A program made the translations under genes and the position numbers. A stretch of 64,000 nucleotides of DNA from JAPWJZ01 sp035626855 (lineage in GTDB: Bacteria; Pseudomonadota; Alphaproteobacteria; Micavibrionales; UBA2020), in assembly GCA_035626855.1 (NCBI GenBank), contig DASPMW010000109.1, positions 4,819 through 68,818 on the forward strand. The letters are read 5' to 3'. Numbering within the stretch: position 1 is the stretch's first letter; each line of letters begins with the position of its first letter. This document shows positions 16,553-26,264 of the stretch, piece by piece. The notes under the pieces were generated by a model that saw nothing but the letters and a program-made list of their open reading frames with translations, was not told the origin of the DNA and did not search any database.

Positions 16553-18355
16553 ATGGCAAAAGTAGCAGCCAGAGCACTATCCGAAACCACCGTGAAAGAG
16601 ATCACGGGCGAAGACTTCAGCTTCAAGTCCCTCCTCGACGAAAGCTTCAAGGGCGTCAAGTCCTTCGAAGGCTCCGTCGTCGAAGGCACCGTTGTCAGCA
16701 TCGACAACGATTTCGTCACCCTCGATGTCGGCCTGAAATCCGAAGGCCGCATTTCGCTGCGCGAATTCGGCGTCGGCGGCAACAAGCCCGAAGTCAAAGT
16801 CGGCGACAAAGTCGAAGTTTTCGTCGAGCGCATGGAAAACAAGGATGGCGAAGCCGTCCTGTCCCGCGAAAAAGCAAAACGCGAAGAATCCTGGATCGTG
16901 CTCGAGAAGCAGCATAAAGCCAACGAGCGCGTCACCGGCACGATCTTCGGCCGCGTCAAAGGCGGCTTCACGGTTGACCTCAACGGCGCCGTCGCGTTCC
17001 TGCCCGGCTCCCAGGTCGATATCCGCCCCGTGCGCGACATCAGCCCGCTGTTCGGCACCCCGCAGCCTTTCCTGATCCTGAAGATGGACCGCCAGCGCGG
17101 CAACATCGTCGTGTCCCGCCGCGCGGTTCTCGAAGAATCCCGCGCAGAGGCACGCTCGGAACTGGTTTCCAACCTCAAGGAAGGCCAGGAGCTGCAAGGC
17201 GTCGTCAAGAACATCACCGATTACGGTGCGTTCATCGACCTCGGCGGCGTGGATGGCCTGCTGCACGTGACCGATATCTCGTGGAAGCGCATCAACCACC
17301 CGTCCGAAGTGCTCTCCGTCGGCCAAACGGTCAACGTCAAGATCATCCGCTTCAACGAAGAATCCCAGCGCATCTCGCTCGGCATGAAGCAGCTCGAGGG
17401 TGATCCCTGGCAGGGCGTCGAAGGCAAGTTCAAGGTCGGCCAGCGCTACACCGGCCGCGTCACGAACATCGCCGACTACGGCGCGTTCGTCGAACTGGGC
17501 GAAGGCATCGAAGGCCTCGTCCACGTCTCGGAAATGTCCTGGACCAAGAAAAACATCCATCCCGGCAAAATCGTTTCGACCAGCCAGGAAGTGGAAGTGC
17601 AGGTTCTCGACGTCGATCTCGCCAAGCGCCGCATCTCGCTCGGCCTGAAGCAGACGCAAGAAAACCCCTGGGGCAAATTCGCGTCGGCGCATAAAGCCGG
17701 CGACGTCCTGGAAGGCGAAGTCCGCAACGTCACCGAGTTCGGCCTGTTCGTCGGCATCGGCGACCAGATCGACGGCATGGTCCATATGAGCGACCTGTCG
17801 TGGAAAGACTCTGCCGAAGAAGCCATCAAGGCCTTCAAAAAAGGCGACATGGTGAAGGTGAAAGTGCTCGAGATCGACCCCGAGAAAGAGCGCGTTTCGC
17901 TTGGCATCAAGCAGCTCGACGGCGAACAGCCGGCGGAAGAAGCGGGCATGACCGGCGTGTCCAAAGGCTCGGTCGTCACCTGCACCGTCAAGGCGATCAC
18001 TACGGGCGGCATCGAAGTCACCGTGAACGACAACCTGACCGGCTTCATCAAGAAGGGCGACCTTTCCCGTGAACGCTCCGAGCAGCGCCCCGACCGTTTC
18101 GCCGTTGGCGAAAAAGTCGACGCGAAAGTGCTGAAGGTCGAGCGCGGCTCGAAGAAACTCGAGCTGTCGATCAAGCAGCGCGAAATCGACGAAGACAAGC
18201 AGGCGATGGCCGAATACGGCTCGTCTGACTCAGGCGCGTCGCTCGGCGACATCCTGGGCGCGGCCCTGCAGAAGAAAGGCGCGAAAGCGTCCGACGCTTC
18301 TGAAGAAGCCCCCAAGAAAGCCAAAAAAGCCAAGAAGGACGACACCGAAGAGTAA
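16553..18355 (+). CDS. rpsA: 30S ribosomal protein S1
   Basis: A 600-aa protein with six S1 (OB-fold) RNA-binding repeats from about residue 35 to 540. The repeat core recurs as ITDYGAFIDLGGVDGLLHVT, IADYGAFVELGEGIEGLVHV and VTEFGLFVGIGDQIDGMVHM. S1 recruits structured mRNAs to the small subunit. A Lys-rich tail (KKAKKAKKDD) closes the protein. The ribosome site GAAAGAGAG precedes the ATG. Only a weak small palindrome around 16489-16501 is visible in the 221-base leader. A strong terminator follows. Confidence 0.97.
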   Translation: MAKVAARALSETTVKEITGEDFSFKSLLDESFKGVKSFEGSVVEGTVVSIDNDFVTLDVGLKSEGRISLREFGVGGNKPEVKVGDKVEVFVERMENKDGEAVLSREKAKREESWIVLEKQHKANERVTGTIFGRVKGGFTVDLNGAVAFLPGSQVDIRPVRDISPLFGTPQPFLILKMDRQRGNIVVSRRAVLEESRAEARSELVSNLKEGQELQGVVKNITDYGAFIDLGGVDGLLHVTDISWKRINHPSEVLSVGQTVNVKIIRFNEESQRISLGMKQLEGDPWQGVEGKFKVGQRYTGRVTNIADYGAFVELGEGIEGLVHVSEMSWTKKNIHPGKIVSTSQEVEVQVLDVDLAKRRISLGLKQTQENPWGKFASAHKAGDVLEGEVRNVTEFGLFVGIGDQIDGMVHMSDLSWKDSAEEAIKAFKKGDMVKVKVLEIDPEKERVSLGIKQLDGEQPAEEAGMTGVSKGSVVTCTVKAITTGGIEVTVNDNLTGFIKKGDLSRERSEQRPDRFAVGEKVDAKVLKVERGSKKLELSIKQREIDEDKQAMAEYGSSDSGASLGDILGAALQKKGAKASDASEEAPKKAKKAKKDDTEE

Positions 18356-18375
18356 TCTTCGACATCTTCCTGAAC

Positions 18376-18409
18376 AAAACCCCGCGAGACCAATCTCGCG
18401 GGGTTTTTG
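18376..18409 (+). terminator. Rho-independent terminator of rpsA
   Basis: An exact 14-bp stem, AAAACCCCGCGAGA paired with TCTCGCGGGGTTTT, has a CCAA loop and ends in a T-run. It lies 21 bases after the rpsA stop. Confidence 0.93.
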
Positions 18410-18496
18410 TTTGGCGAATCAAGCGCCTGACGGTGATTCATTCCCGGTTAAACGCTTATGTAATATAATAAGGCCAGACGAAACCGGGCAGGATAT

Positions 18497-19906
18497 ATGT
18501 GGTCGCTAAAGTCACTGCTTACATGGCAACGCGATAAGCCGGACGCGGGAAAGTCGCCCGGCGTCAATGTCGATGCGCCTGTCGTCCTTGAGGCGAAATC
18601 GATGGCGGGCGCCCAGCCGCTGCTCGATTACATCAAGGGATTCGAGTGCAATTCCAACATCGCGATCGCGGCGGCAGAGGGAAAGCGCCTCGGCCCCTAT
18701 TTCAACGCGCTTGGCGGCTACCTGAGCCAGGCGATCGAGCTCGACACCACGCCGCGCGCGCCCGAAGAAACCGCCGCGCTGAAGGACGCCGCGCAGCCAG
18801 AGCGCCTGCGAACCTTGTTCAACACTGTCGCGGAGAAAACACGCAACACGCTTGTATCGGATGTCGTCATCGCGCCGCTGACCGTTTTGCAAAACGGCCC
18901 CGCCGCGCATTTCTTCAAGGATCAGGACCAGTTTGCGATCGGCTATGAAACGGGCGGCCACCCGTTCAAGTTCGGCTTCCTGCAGGTCTTCGAAAACAAG
19001 CGCCCGACCGAAGGGAAAGGCAGCGTGAGCTTTCCGGTCTTCCTGCTCGATGAAGCCATGATGGACGCCGTCGCGCCGCACGCCCCCGAGGCATTGCTGC
19101 GCGGGCTGCAGAAAACCCTCGCCTTCGTGAATCACGACATGCTGCACCACCTGACGGCGCCCGTCATCAAGGGCTCGGTTGCCGCGAAAATATCACCGGA
19201 CCCCGCCGCCAATGCGCTTTATTTCCCGGAGCATCCCCTGCGGCTGTGGCTGGAGCAACTACCCAAGTTCGGCGATAACGAACTCTATGAAGAATGGGCG
19301 CAGATCAGCCATGAAGGCGCGATGCTGTCGCCCGCCAACCTTGCGCAGGTCGCGTCGCTCGACCGCGATGTAGCGCAGTTTTTTAAGGACCTCAAAACCA
19401 TCGGGCAGGATATCGCCGCCGAAAAGGGCGTGCCGGCGGCGCATGAGGTTGTCGATTACTACGGCATGGTGATGGCGCATGCCCTGACCCGCGTCTTTCC
19501 CCTGCACCACCCCGTGATTGCGCGCTGCCTCGACGGCTTGCAGGCGGCCGACCCGCAGCCGGCGACGCCGGAGAATGCCGCCGCCGACGCGGTCGGGGGA
19601 ATGCGGGAAAGGCCGGATCTCGCGCTGAAAAACCTGATGCAATTGGTGACGATCAATGGCGGATTGATGCGGCTGGTCGACAATTACCGCAAGGAGGGCC
19701 TGCATATCCTGCCCGCGGAAGAAGACAAAAATCCGGACTGGAAAGGCGTCAAGCTGCTGCAGATCGCGCGGATGGCAATGGATGACGTCCACCCGCATAT
19801 GCCGGAGCCGCTTAACAACAGCATGAAGGAAATGCGCGCGCAGGCGGGCCCGCAAACCGTGCGCATGTTCGGCGCAACCGTGAAGGCTTTTACCGGCACC
19901 TGGTAA
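18497..19906 (+). CDS. Hypothetical protein, 469 aa
   Basis: I do not recognise this protein. It has no signal peptide or membrane segment, is mainly helical, and contains histidine-rich spots (NHDMLHHL near residue 215, PLHHPVIARC near 335, DDVHPHMPEP near 435). Those could be metal ligands, but no known motif such as HExxH is present. The ATG at 18497 is preceded by GCAGGATAT, a good ribosome site. It stands alone between the rpsA terminator and the tandem hairpin repeats. Composition is like the rest of the chromosome. Confidence 0.75.
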   Translation: MWSLKSLLTWQRDKPDAGKSPGVNVDAPVVLEAKSMAGAQPLLDYIKGFECNSNIAIAAAEGKRLGPYFNALGGYLSQAIELDTTPRAPEETAALKDAAQPERLRTLFNTVAEKTRNTLVSDVVIAPLTVLQNGPAAHFFKDQDQFAIGYETGGHPFKFGFLQVFENKRPTEGKGSVSFPVFLLDEAMMDAVAPHAPEALLRGLQKTLAFVNHDMLHHLTAPVIKGSVAAKISPDPAANALYFPEHPLRLWLEQLPKFGDNELYEEWAQISHEGAMLSPANLAQVASLDRDVAQFFKDLKTIGQDIAAEKGVPAAHEVVDYYGMVMAHALTRVFPLHHPVIARCLDGLQAADPQPATPENAAADAVGGMRERPDLALKNLMQLVTINGGLMRLVDNYRKEGLHILPAEEDKNPDWKGVKLLQIARMAMDDVHPHMPEPLNNSMKEMRAQAGPQTVRMFGATVKAFTGTW

Positions 19907-19924
19907 TTCCCGGAACGAAAATTG

Positions 19925-20225
19925 CCGCCCGGCATTGGCTGGGCAGGGGACAAAGCTGCCTTTCCCGTGTTCAAAGACACAGTTCAGGTCGCTTTGTTTC
20001 CAACCGTTTCGGCCCTTGTGGCCGCGAGAGAAGATCCAAGGCTCACGCCTTGGATCTTTTTCTTTGTTCACTTGGGAACGACATGCCGCGCTGGGCATTG
20101 GCTATGCAGGAACCGAGAGCATATCAGTGTTCAATCACAGATATATTCTCGTTTCCGCTAGTTTCGGTCCTCGTGACCGCGAGAGAAGATCCAAGGCTCA
20201 CGCCTTGGATCTTTTTCGCATTCGG
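19925..20225 (+). repeat. Imperfect tandem duplication, each unit with a strong hairpin
   Basis: Two units of about 155-163 bases follow each other. Both start with GGCATTGGCT (19931 and 20094), pass through GTGTTCAA and a TTTCGG segment, and end with the same hairpin block, CCGCGAGAGAAGATCCAAGG and onward (20023-20062 and 20178-20217). The block folds as AAGATCCAAGGC-TCAC-GCCTTGGATCTT followed by T residues, so each copy could terminate plus-strand transcription. The middle of each unit has diverged. The region holds no gene. Confidence 0.8.
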
Positions 20226-20226
20226 G

Positions 20227-20688
20227 TCACGACCTGCGCGTGAATTTCGCGGTGCCGGGTCCTGAAATGGGTTGGGTGAGCTTCATGGCGGGTGGCTGGA
20301 ACGGCGGTGGCGGCGGTTTTGGCGCGGCAGCATACTGCGCTGCAAGGCCTGCCAGGATATTCTGGCGGCTGCCCTCATAGGCGGGCCGGATAAAGTTGCT
20401 CCAGCGTCTGTTCGCATCCGCGTCATTCTCCTCCAGCGCCACGCGATCGGCCTGAAAGAGCGGTGTGACGGCCGTGGAATAGGCCTCGCTGGTGGTCAGA
20501 GGTCGGCCGTCCTTTATTCCGTATGACCCCTTCTGCGCCAGACCTGCAAGGCGTTCGAGATTGGCGGCGCCCTCATTAAACAGCGCGGCGATTCCCTTGT
20601 GTTGCGCATGCAGCGCCTGGAACTGCAGCAGGTCGCGAAAATCCTCAAGCGTATTCACCTCGTAGGATTCGAGCGGCCGGGCGGTCAT
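20227..20688 (-). CDS. Orphan paralog D of a four-gene array
   Basis: A 153-aa protein of unknown function, the last of four overlapping paralogs. It shares the central KGSYG motif (AQKGSYGIKDGRPL) with the others and ends in GPGTAKFTRRS, the array's common C-terminal motif. A proline stretch (KPPPPPFQPP) precedes that end. It is helical, with no signal peptide and no membrane segment. The start overlaps the stop of paralog C by four bases. Its stop lies just beside the second hairpin of the 19925-20225 repeat. Confidence 0.75.
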   Translation of the reverse strand: MTARPLESYEVNTLEDFRDLLQFQALHAQHKGIAALFNEGAANLERLAGLAQKGSYGIKDGRPLTTSEAYSTAVTPLFQADRVALEENDADANRRWSNFIRPAYEGSRQNILAGLAAQYAAAPKPPPPPFQPPAMKLTQPISGPGTAKFTRRS

Positions 20689-21128
20689 GGCGTTTCCCGG
20701 CGGAAATGCGCTGTTGGCGGCGCGGGGACGGGATGCGTCAGTAGCATCGGCGCAGTCAGCGGCACAGGCAACACGCCGGGTCCATGCGCCTTCTCCAGCG
20801 CGGTCAGGATCTGGTTTTTATTACGGGCGAAATCGGTCAGCAGGCCGCGCGCAGCCTCGGCGCCGGCCTCATCCTTCTCCATCTTTGCAGCGCTGATTGC
20901 CTCTCCGATGGGAGCCTGCGCGTGGTTGTAGGCGTCGACAAGCGTGAGCGGCGTGCCGTCCTCGGCCGCGCCGAAATCTCCCTGCCAGGCCTGGCTTTCC
21001 ATGCGCCGCAGCCGGACTGCGCTTTCAGTGAAAAGCGCGCTGAGGGCGGGTGTCCGCGCATGGCGCGATTCCATCATCACAAGCCCGGCCAGCGCTTCCA
21101 GCGAAATCAGGTTGACCGGTCCCGTCAT
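20685..21128 (-). CDS. Orphan paralog C of a four-gene array
   Basis: A 147-aa helical protein of unknown function. The family core is degenerate here (AWQGDFGAAEDGTPL in place of QKGSYG), but the flanking helices line up with paralogs A and D, and the end PAPPTAHFRRETP carries the shared C-terminal motif. It overlaps the neighbouring genes by four bases on both sides. No membrane segment or cysteine is seen. Confidence 0.75.
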   Translation of the reverse strand: MTGPVNLISLEALAGLVMMESRHARTPALSALFTESAVRLRRMESQAWQGDFGAAEDGTPLTLVDAYNHAQAPIGEAISAAKMEKDEAGAEAARGLLTDFARNKNQILTALEKAHGPGVLPVPLTAPMLLTHPVPAPPTAHFRRETP

Positions 21129-21877
21129 GGCGCGGCCCGCTTGCGAAACTGCGCTGTTTTCGGGGCGGAAACGGGGCCCGCGGACGCCATGTTGTAAACC
21201 GGCTTGCGCGCCTTCGCCAGGAACTCGCTCGTCGCGGCGTCATGGCGCATGACGAGGTGGCTTTTCATTCTTTCGCCATCCTGCGCGAGCCATTTATTTA
21301 TCTCCTGCAGGTGCAGGCCGAGGCTCCCTTCCGACATTGCGGCCGCCATGTTGAGGTTATCATAGGGCTTGAAGATCGCGCTCCATGCTTCCGCCAGCGT
21401 CTGTTCGCGGTCGGCGACGCGACCGTAGCTGCCCTTGGCCGTCTGCCACTGCAGCTCCTGTAACCCCTCCGCCATCTTGCCGAGCGTCCCGCCTGCCACA
21501 TCCTTGTCCTTGGCACGAAGCAGGTCGATAAGACCGCCCAGCCGCTTTGTCCCGGGCTCTGCGCCGGGAACCTGGCGTTTCAGCTCGTGCATGGCGTCGG
21601 AGGCGAAGGCGAGAAAGACGTCGAAGGCTTCCCGAAGCGGGCCCTTCTCGGGCAGGTCGGAAAAAGCGCTGAGCAAGGCCTGAGAATCCCTGCGCAGCGT
21701 GTCGGCGTCGAGCCTGCCTGCCGATGCGTCATCTTCCATGCGGCGCAGGGTTTGCGCCCAGCGCCGGTATTCGCCTGCACTCAGCACGCCCGGCGTGACA
21801 TCTGCCGCATAGTTAAAAAGGTCGCGAAGAATGGCAACGCTGTGAAAGTCGGCATGGGTTTGCGGTTGCGCGGTCAT
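21125..21877 (-). CDS. Orphan paralog B of a four-gene array, longer form
   Basis: A 250-aa protein. Its C-terminal half (from about residue 130) resembles paralogs A, C and D, with TAKGSYGRVADREQTL and the end SAPKTAQFRKRAAP. The extra N-terminal half, starting at about ILRDLFNYAAD and containing FSDLPEKGPLREAFDVFLAF, may be a second, more diverged copy of the same helical domain. It has no signal peptide or membrane segment. The start overlaps the stop of paralog A by four bases. Confidence 0.75.
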   Translation of the reverse strand: MTAQPQTHADFHSVAILRDLFNYAADVTPGVLSAGEYRRWAQTLRRMEDDASAGRLDADTLRRDSQALLSAFSDLPEKGPLREAFDVFLAFASDAMHELKRQVPGAEPGTKRLGGLIDLLRAKDKDVAGGTLGKMAEGLQELQWQTAKGSYGRVADREQTLAEAWSAIFKPYDNLNMAAAMSEGSLGLHLQEINKWLAQDGERMKSHLVMRHDAATSEFLAKARKPVYNMASAGPVSAPKTAQFRKRAAP

Positions 21878-22302
21878 GCGCCCAGCTTCTGCCGCGGCCG
21901 GAAGCGCGCGGTCACCGGCGCCGCGATCGGCTGCGGCTGGCTTGCCGCAGTTGCGAGATCATGTGTTTCCTCCAGCGCCTGGCGCATGGGCCCGCCCATC
22001 CACTGGAAGGACTTGAGGACATCTTCCCACTGCTCGAAAAGCCCGGGGCGGCCGGCATCGGCCAGCGCGCGGACTTGGTTGGCCGGGGCGACCACATAGT
22101 CGAGGGCGTCATCGAGCGATGCGGATTTTCCGCCGATAGTGCCGTAGCTGCCCTTCTGCACAAGGGTGCTCAGGTCGCTGAACCGCTGCGCCGACTGCGC
22201 GTAGAGGGTTTTTGCATCGGGATCCGTCGATTTGTCTGCGGAGGCATTAAAAAGGGCCTGAAAGCGCTCAACCCGCCACCATTCGATCTCTTTTCCAGCC
22301 AT
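21874..22302 (-). CDS. Orphan paralog A, first gene of a four-gene array
   Basis: A 142-aa helical protein of unknown function. ATG 22302 follows a GGGGGG ribosome site; an in-frame start at 22320 is too close to the predicted transcription start. It contains VQKGSYGTIGGKSASL and ends APVTARFRPRQKLGA, the array's C-terminal motif. A consensus-like promoter lies directly upstream. It overlaps paralog B by four bases, so the array is probably translationally coupled. Confidence 0.75.
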   Translation of the reverse strand: MAGKEIEWWRVERFQALFNASADKSTDPDAKTLYAQSAQRFSDLSTLVQKGSYGTIGGKSASLDDALDYVVAPANQVRALADAGRPGLFEQWEDVLKSFQWMGGPMRQALEETHDLATAASQPQPIAAPVTARFRPRQKLGA

Positions 22303-22330
22303 GCGATTCCCCCCTAACAAAGGCAGGTAC

Positions 22331-22358
22331 AGTATAGCCGGTTATGTAAACTTGTCAA
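22331..22358 (-). promoter_or_regulatory. Strong sigma-70 promoter of the four-paralog array
   Basis: On the minus strand TTGACA (22353-22358) is followed after 16 bases by TATACT (22331-22336). The -35 is perfect and the -10 is one base from consensus. Transcription would begin near 22324, about 22 bases before the ATG. Confidence 0.7.
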
Positions 22359-22371
22359 ACGGGCGGGAATT

Positions 22372-22388
22372 GTGAAATATTATTTCAC
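22372..22388. repeat. Inverted repeat next to the array promoter
   Basis: GTGAAATA-T-TATTTCAC is an exact 8-bp inverted repeat with a one-base centre. It lies 14 bases upstream of the -35 box of the array promoter and overlaps the stop of the 62-aa gene. The near-zero loop argues against an RNA hairpin and for a binding site of a dimeric regulator. Confidence 0.45.
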
Positions 22389-22568
22389 GATCTTCAGTTC
22401 GGTCTTGGCGAGGAATTTAAACACGCCTTCAAGCGATTCCTGGTACTCCTCCCACCGCTTTTGCTGGTCGGCGCGGGGCAGCCCGGCGATGTCGGGCCGG
22501 GCGAGGAAGGTTTCGCAGATCGTGTGCTCGCCGAAATATTCGCAGGCCCGGGCGGTGGAGCGCTTCAT
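22380..22568 (-). CDS. Small hypothetical protein, 62 aa
   Basis: A short soluble protein with two cysteines (ACEYFGEHTICETFLARPD) and a charged amphipathic C-terminal helix (QQKRWEEYQESLEGVFKFL). It is not recognised. The ATG at 22568 has AAGGATCC as its ribosome site. It follows the 372-aa membrane-protein gene by 11 bases and is probably co-transcribed with it. Confidence 0.65.
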   Translation of the reverse strand: MKRSTARACEYFGEHTICETFLARPDIAGLPRADQQKRWEEYQESLEGVFKFLAKTELKIVK

Positions 22569-22579
22569 GGAATGGATCC

Positions 22580-23698
22580 TTACGGTGCCGCGATTTTCGG
22601 CGGGCGGTTGCCATGCTCGGGTGGGTTGATCGCCTCCGCCGCAGGCTGCTGGTTTTCGTTCGCGGGCGCAGGCGGCACGATTTTCGCCTTCATCGCGAAG
22701 ACCTGCTGCAGGTCGACCTTGTCGAGATCGGCAGGCGCCACTTCCGGCCCCGGGATGCGCTCGTTGTTGTTGGTCGCGACCTGCACGCTGGTCTTGGCGA
22801 CCGGCGTTGCGGCATTGGTGACCGTGACGGGTACGGGCACGGGCGCTGCGACGACTTCCGGCTTCTTGCCGAAGCCGAACAGCTTGAGCGGCGCGGTCAC
22901 GATATTCTTGAAGATCTGCTTCGCGCCGCCCGGAGTGATGCGGCGTTCCATTTCCGCGAGCACGACCGCATTCAGCAGATGCGCGCCGGCGATAAGCCCG
23001 TGGCCGTTCGCCTGGCCGATGCCGGCGAACACGCCCGCGGCGCCCGCGGTTATCAGTTTCGGATGCGCGTTGTATTCCGGCTTGCCCTGGATCGAGTTCT
23101 TCACGCCGAGCGCAAATGCGACCGCAACGACGGGCAGGATGAACAGCGCCGCGCCGCCCGCCATCAGCCCCGCGAGCGCGAAGCCGGCGTTCAGGTAGAT
23201 GTCGGGGCGCTTGAAGATCGTCGTGACGATATCGACCGCCTTGGCAAAGCCCTTCTTCGGCTCGGCCGGCTTCTTGTCTTTTTCGTCGGCGATATGTTTC
23301 TTGGAAATGCTTTCGGCGAGGCGGAAATTCGCGACCGCGAAAAGAAGGCTGGCAGCGGCGGGCAGCCAGGCGCCCGTGGCGACCGTCGCGCCCGTCACGA
23401 CGAGCAGCGCGAGGCCCCCGGCGCGCAGCGGCGTGCGGTCATCAAAAATGGCTTTCTTCACGCGCGGGTGCTTGTCGAGCCAGGTCGGCTGCAGCACGGC
23501 CGCCGTCTTGAGGGTCGCGGCGATGCCCGTCGCCGTCAGCATCGCGCCGAGGCCGACCGGGTTGGTGCCGGCGAACATCAATACATCTGCGGTGGTGTAG
23601 GCGATGCCCGGGTCGAGCACCACATGCTTGGTCAGTGCGCCGGGGATTTCCCAGCCGGTTGCCTTCGGTATTTCCTGCTTCGGTCCGGTCGTTCCCAT
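22580..23698 (-). CDS. Multi-pass membrane protein, hypothetical
   Basis: A 372-aa protein with about six membrane segments between residues 35 and 250, rich in Ala and Gly (for example GGLALLVVTGATVATGAWL and FALAGLMAGGAALFILPV). A cytosolic Lys-rich loop lies near residue 145-160. The last 110 residues are a soluble Pro/Val/Asn-rich tail ending HGNRPPKIAAP. No family recognised. ATG 23698 has an AGGAGC ribosome site. It leads the minus-strand unit that continues into the 62-aa gene and, after an internal promoter, the four paralogs. Confidence 0.75.
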   Translation of the reverse strand: MGTTGPKQEIPKATGWEIPGALTKHVVLDPGIAYTTADVLMFAGTNPVGLGAMLTATGIAATLKTAAVLQPTWLDKHPRVKKAIFDDRTPLRAGGLALLVVTGATVATGAWLPAAASLLFAVANFRLAESISKKHIADEKDKKPAEPKKGFAKAVDIVTTIFKRPDIYLNAGFALAGLMAGGAALFILPVVAVAFALGVKNSIQGKPEYNAHPKLITAGAAGVFAGIGQANGHGLIAGAHLLNAVVLAEMERRITPGGAKQIFKNIVTAPLKLFGFGKKPEVVAAPVPVPVTVTNAATPVAKTSVQVATNNNERIPGPEVAPADLDKVDLQQVFAMKAKIVPPAPANENQQPAAEAINPPEHGNRPPKIAAP

Positions 23699-23916
23699 TC
23701 TTTAGATCGCTCCTGTGGATGGGGGTGCTCAGATGCCACTCGATTCTATACCGTTGAACCGATAGTTTGGACAGCGGTTTCCGCGCAATTTAATTAAATT
23801 AATTATGTAAATGCTCTTCGCTCAGTTATTTCAAGCATCTATACACCGTTTACTTATGCTCATTTGGAGAAAATTTTTCTGAAAACGATCTGTACGGCTC
23901 AAGGATCTGGTGTGAA

Positions 23917-24601
23917 TCAGCGCCAAGCCAGCAGCTCCCGCCCCTCGCGGCGCAGCCAGGCGCGGCATTCCCGTGACTTGGGCGCAAGGGTGACGCAAAC
24001 CCGCCAGAACTGGCGGCTATGGTCCATATGGACGCGGTGGGCGACCTCATGCGCGACCACATAATCCATGACCGCATAGGGGGCGAGGATCAAGCGCCAG
24101 GAATACATGATCCGGCCGCCCGGCGCGCAGGAGCCCCAGCGCGATTTCGGGTCGAGGATGCGGACGCTCGCGTTTTTGAGGCCGAGCGACGCGGATTTTT
24201 CCTGCGTCAGTCTGGTCAGCGTGTCGAGGGCCACACCCTTCAGGAAATCTTTCACGCGTCGCGCGACGTGCTCCGGCTGGCCGTGGACGATCAGGCGGTC
24301 GTCTTCAAACCGCGTCAGCCCGCGACCTGCCGCATGAACGATCGTATAATTTTTTCCGCCAACCGGCACGACCGCCCCCGGCGCGAAAATTTTCGGCGCG
24401 ACCGCCTGCGATTTCTGCTGCGCGATCCAGCCGCGGTTATCCTCGATGAATTTCAGCGCGCGGTCTGGCGTCAGGCGCGATTTCAGCGGCCAGGTGAAAA
24501 CGACATCGCCCGTGCGCGCCTCGACCCGCAAGCCCATGCGCTTCGCCCGCGCGGAGGGCCTGACGCGCAAGCCGCCGATTTCAAGCGGGATCGTCGCCGC
24601 C

Positions 24602-24630
<29 letters not shown>
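23917..24630 (-). CDS. YgjP/WLM-type (M48-like) zinc metallopeptidase domain protein
   Basis: A 237-aa DUF45/SprT-like protein. The zinc motif HEVAH sits in MDYVVAHEVAHRVHMDHS near residue 195, and RWGSCAPGGRIMYSWRLIL is the family's conserved upstream segment. Members are putative cytosolic metalloproteases of uncertain substrate. The N-terminal IGGLRVRPSARAKRMGLRVE is also typical. The start at 24630 overlaps the leuA 3' end by 29 bases, so the two genes are probably coupled. A slightly later start cannot be excluded. Confidence 0.9.
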
Positions 24631-26140
<1,510 letters not shown>

Positions 26141-26264
26141 GGCTTTTCCTTAACCTTGGTATTTGTTGAAACACATATTAGTCAGCGTGGGGGCCGTTTT
26201 CCAGCCTAATGTCGCGGCTGCGGTGTGTAATCCGTATGTTTTTCACTCTCGATAAAATTCCTTT

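Noticed and set aside
20227..22302. Phage or conjugative-element origin of the four-paralog array
   Set aside because: No integrase, transposase, att-like repeat or structural phage gene lies nearby, and composition matches the chromosome.
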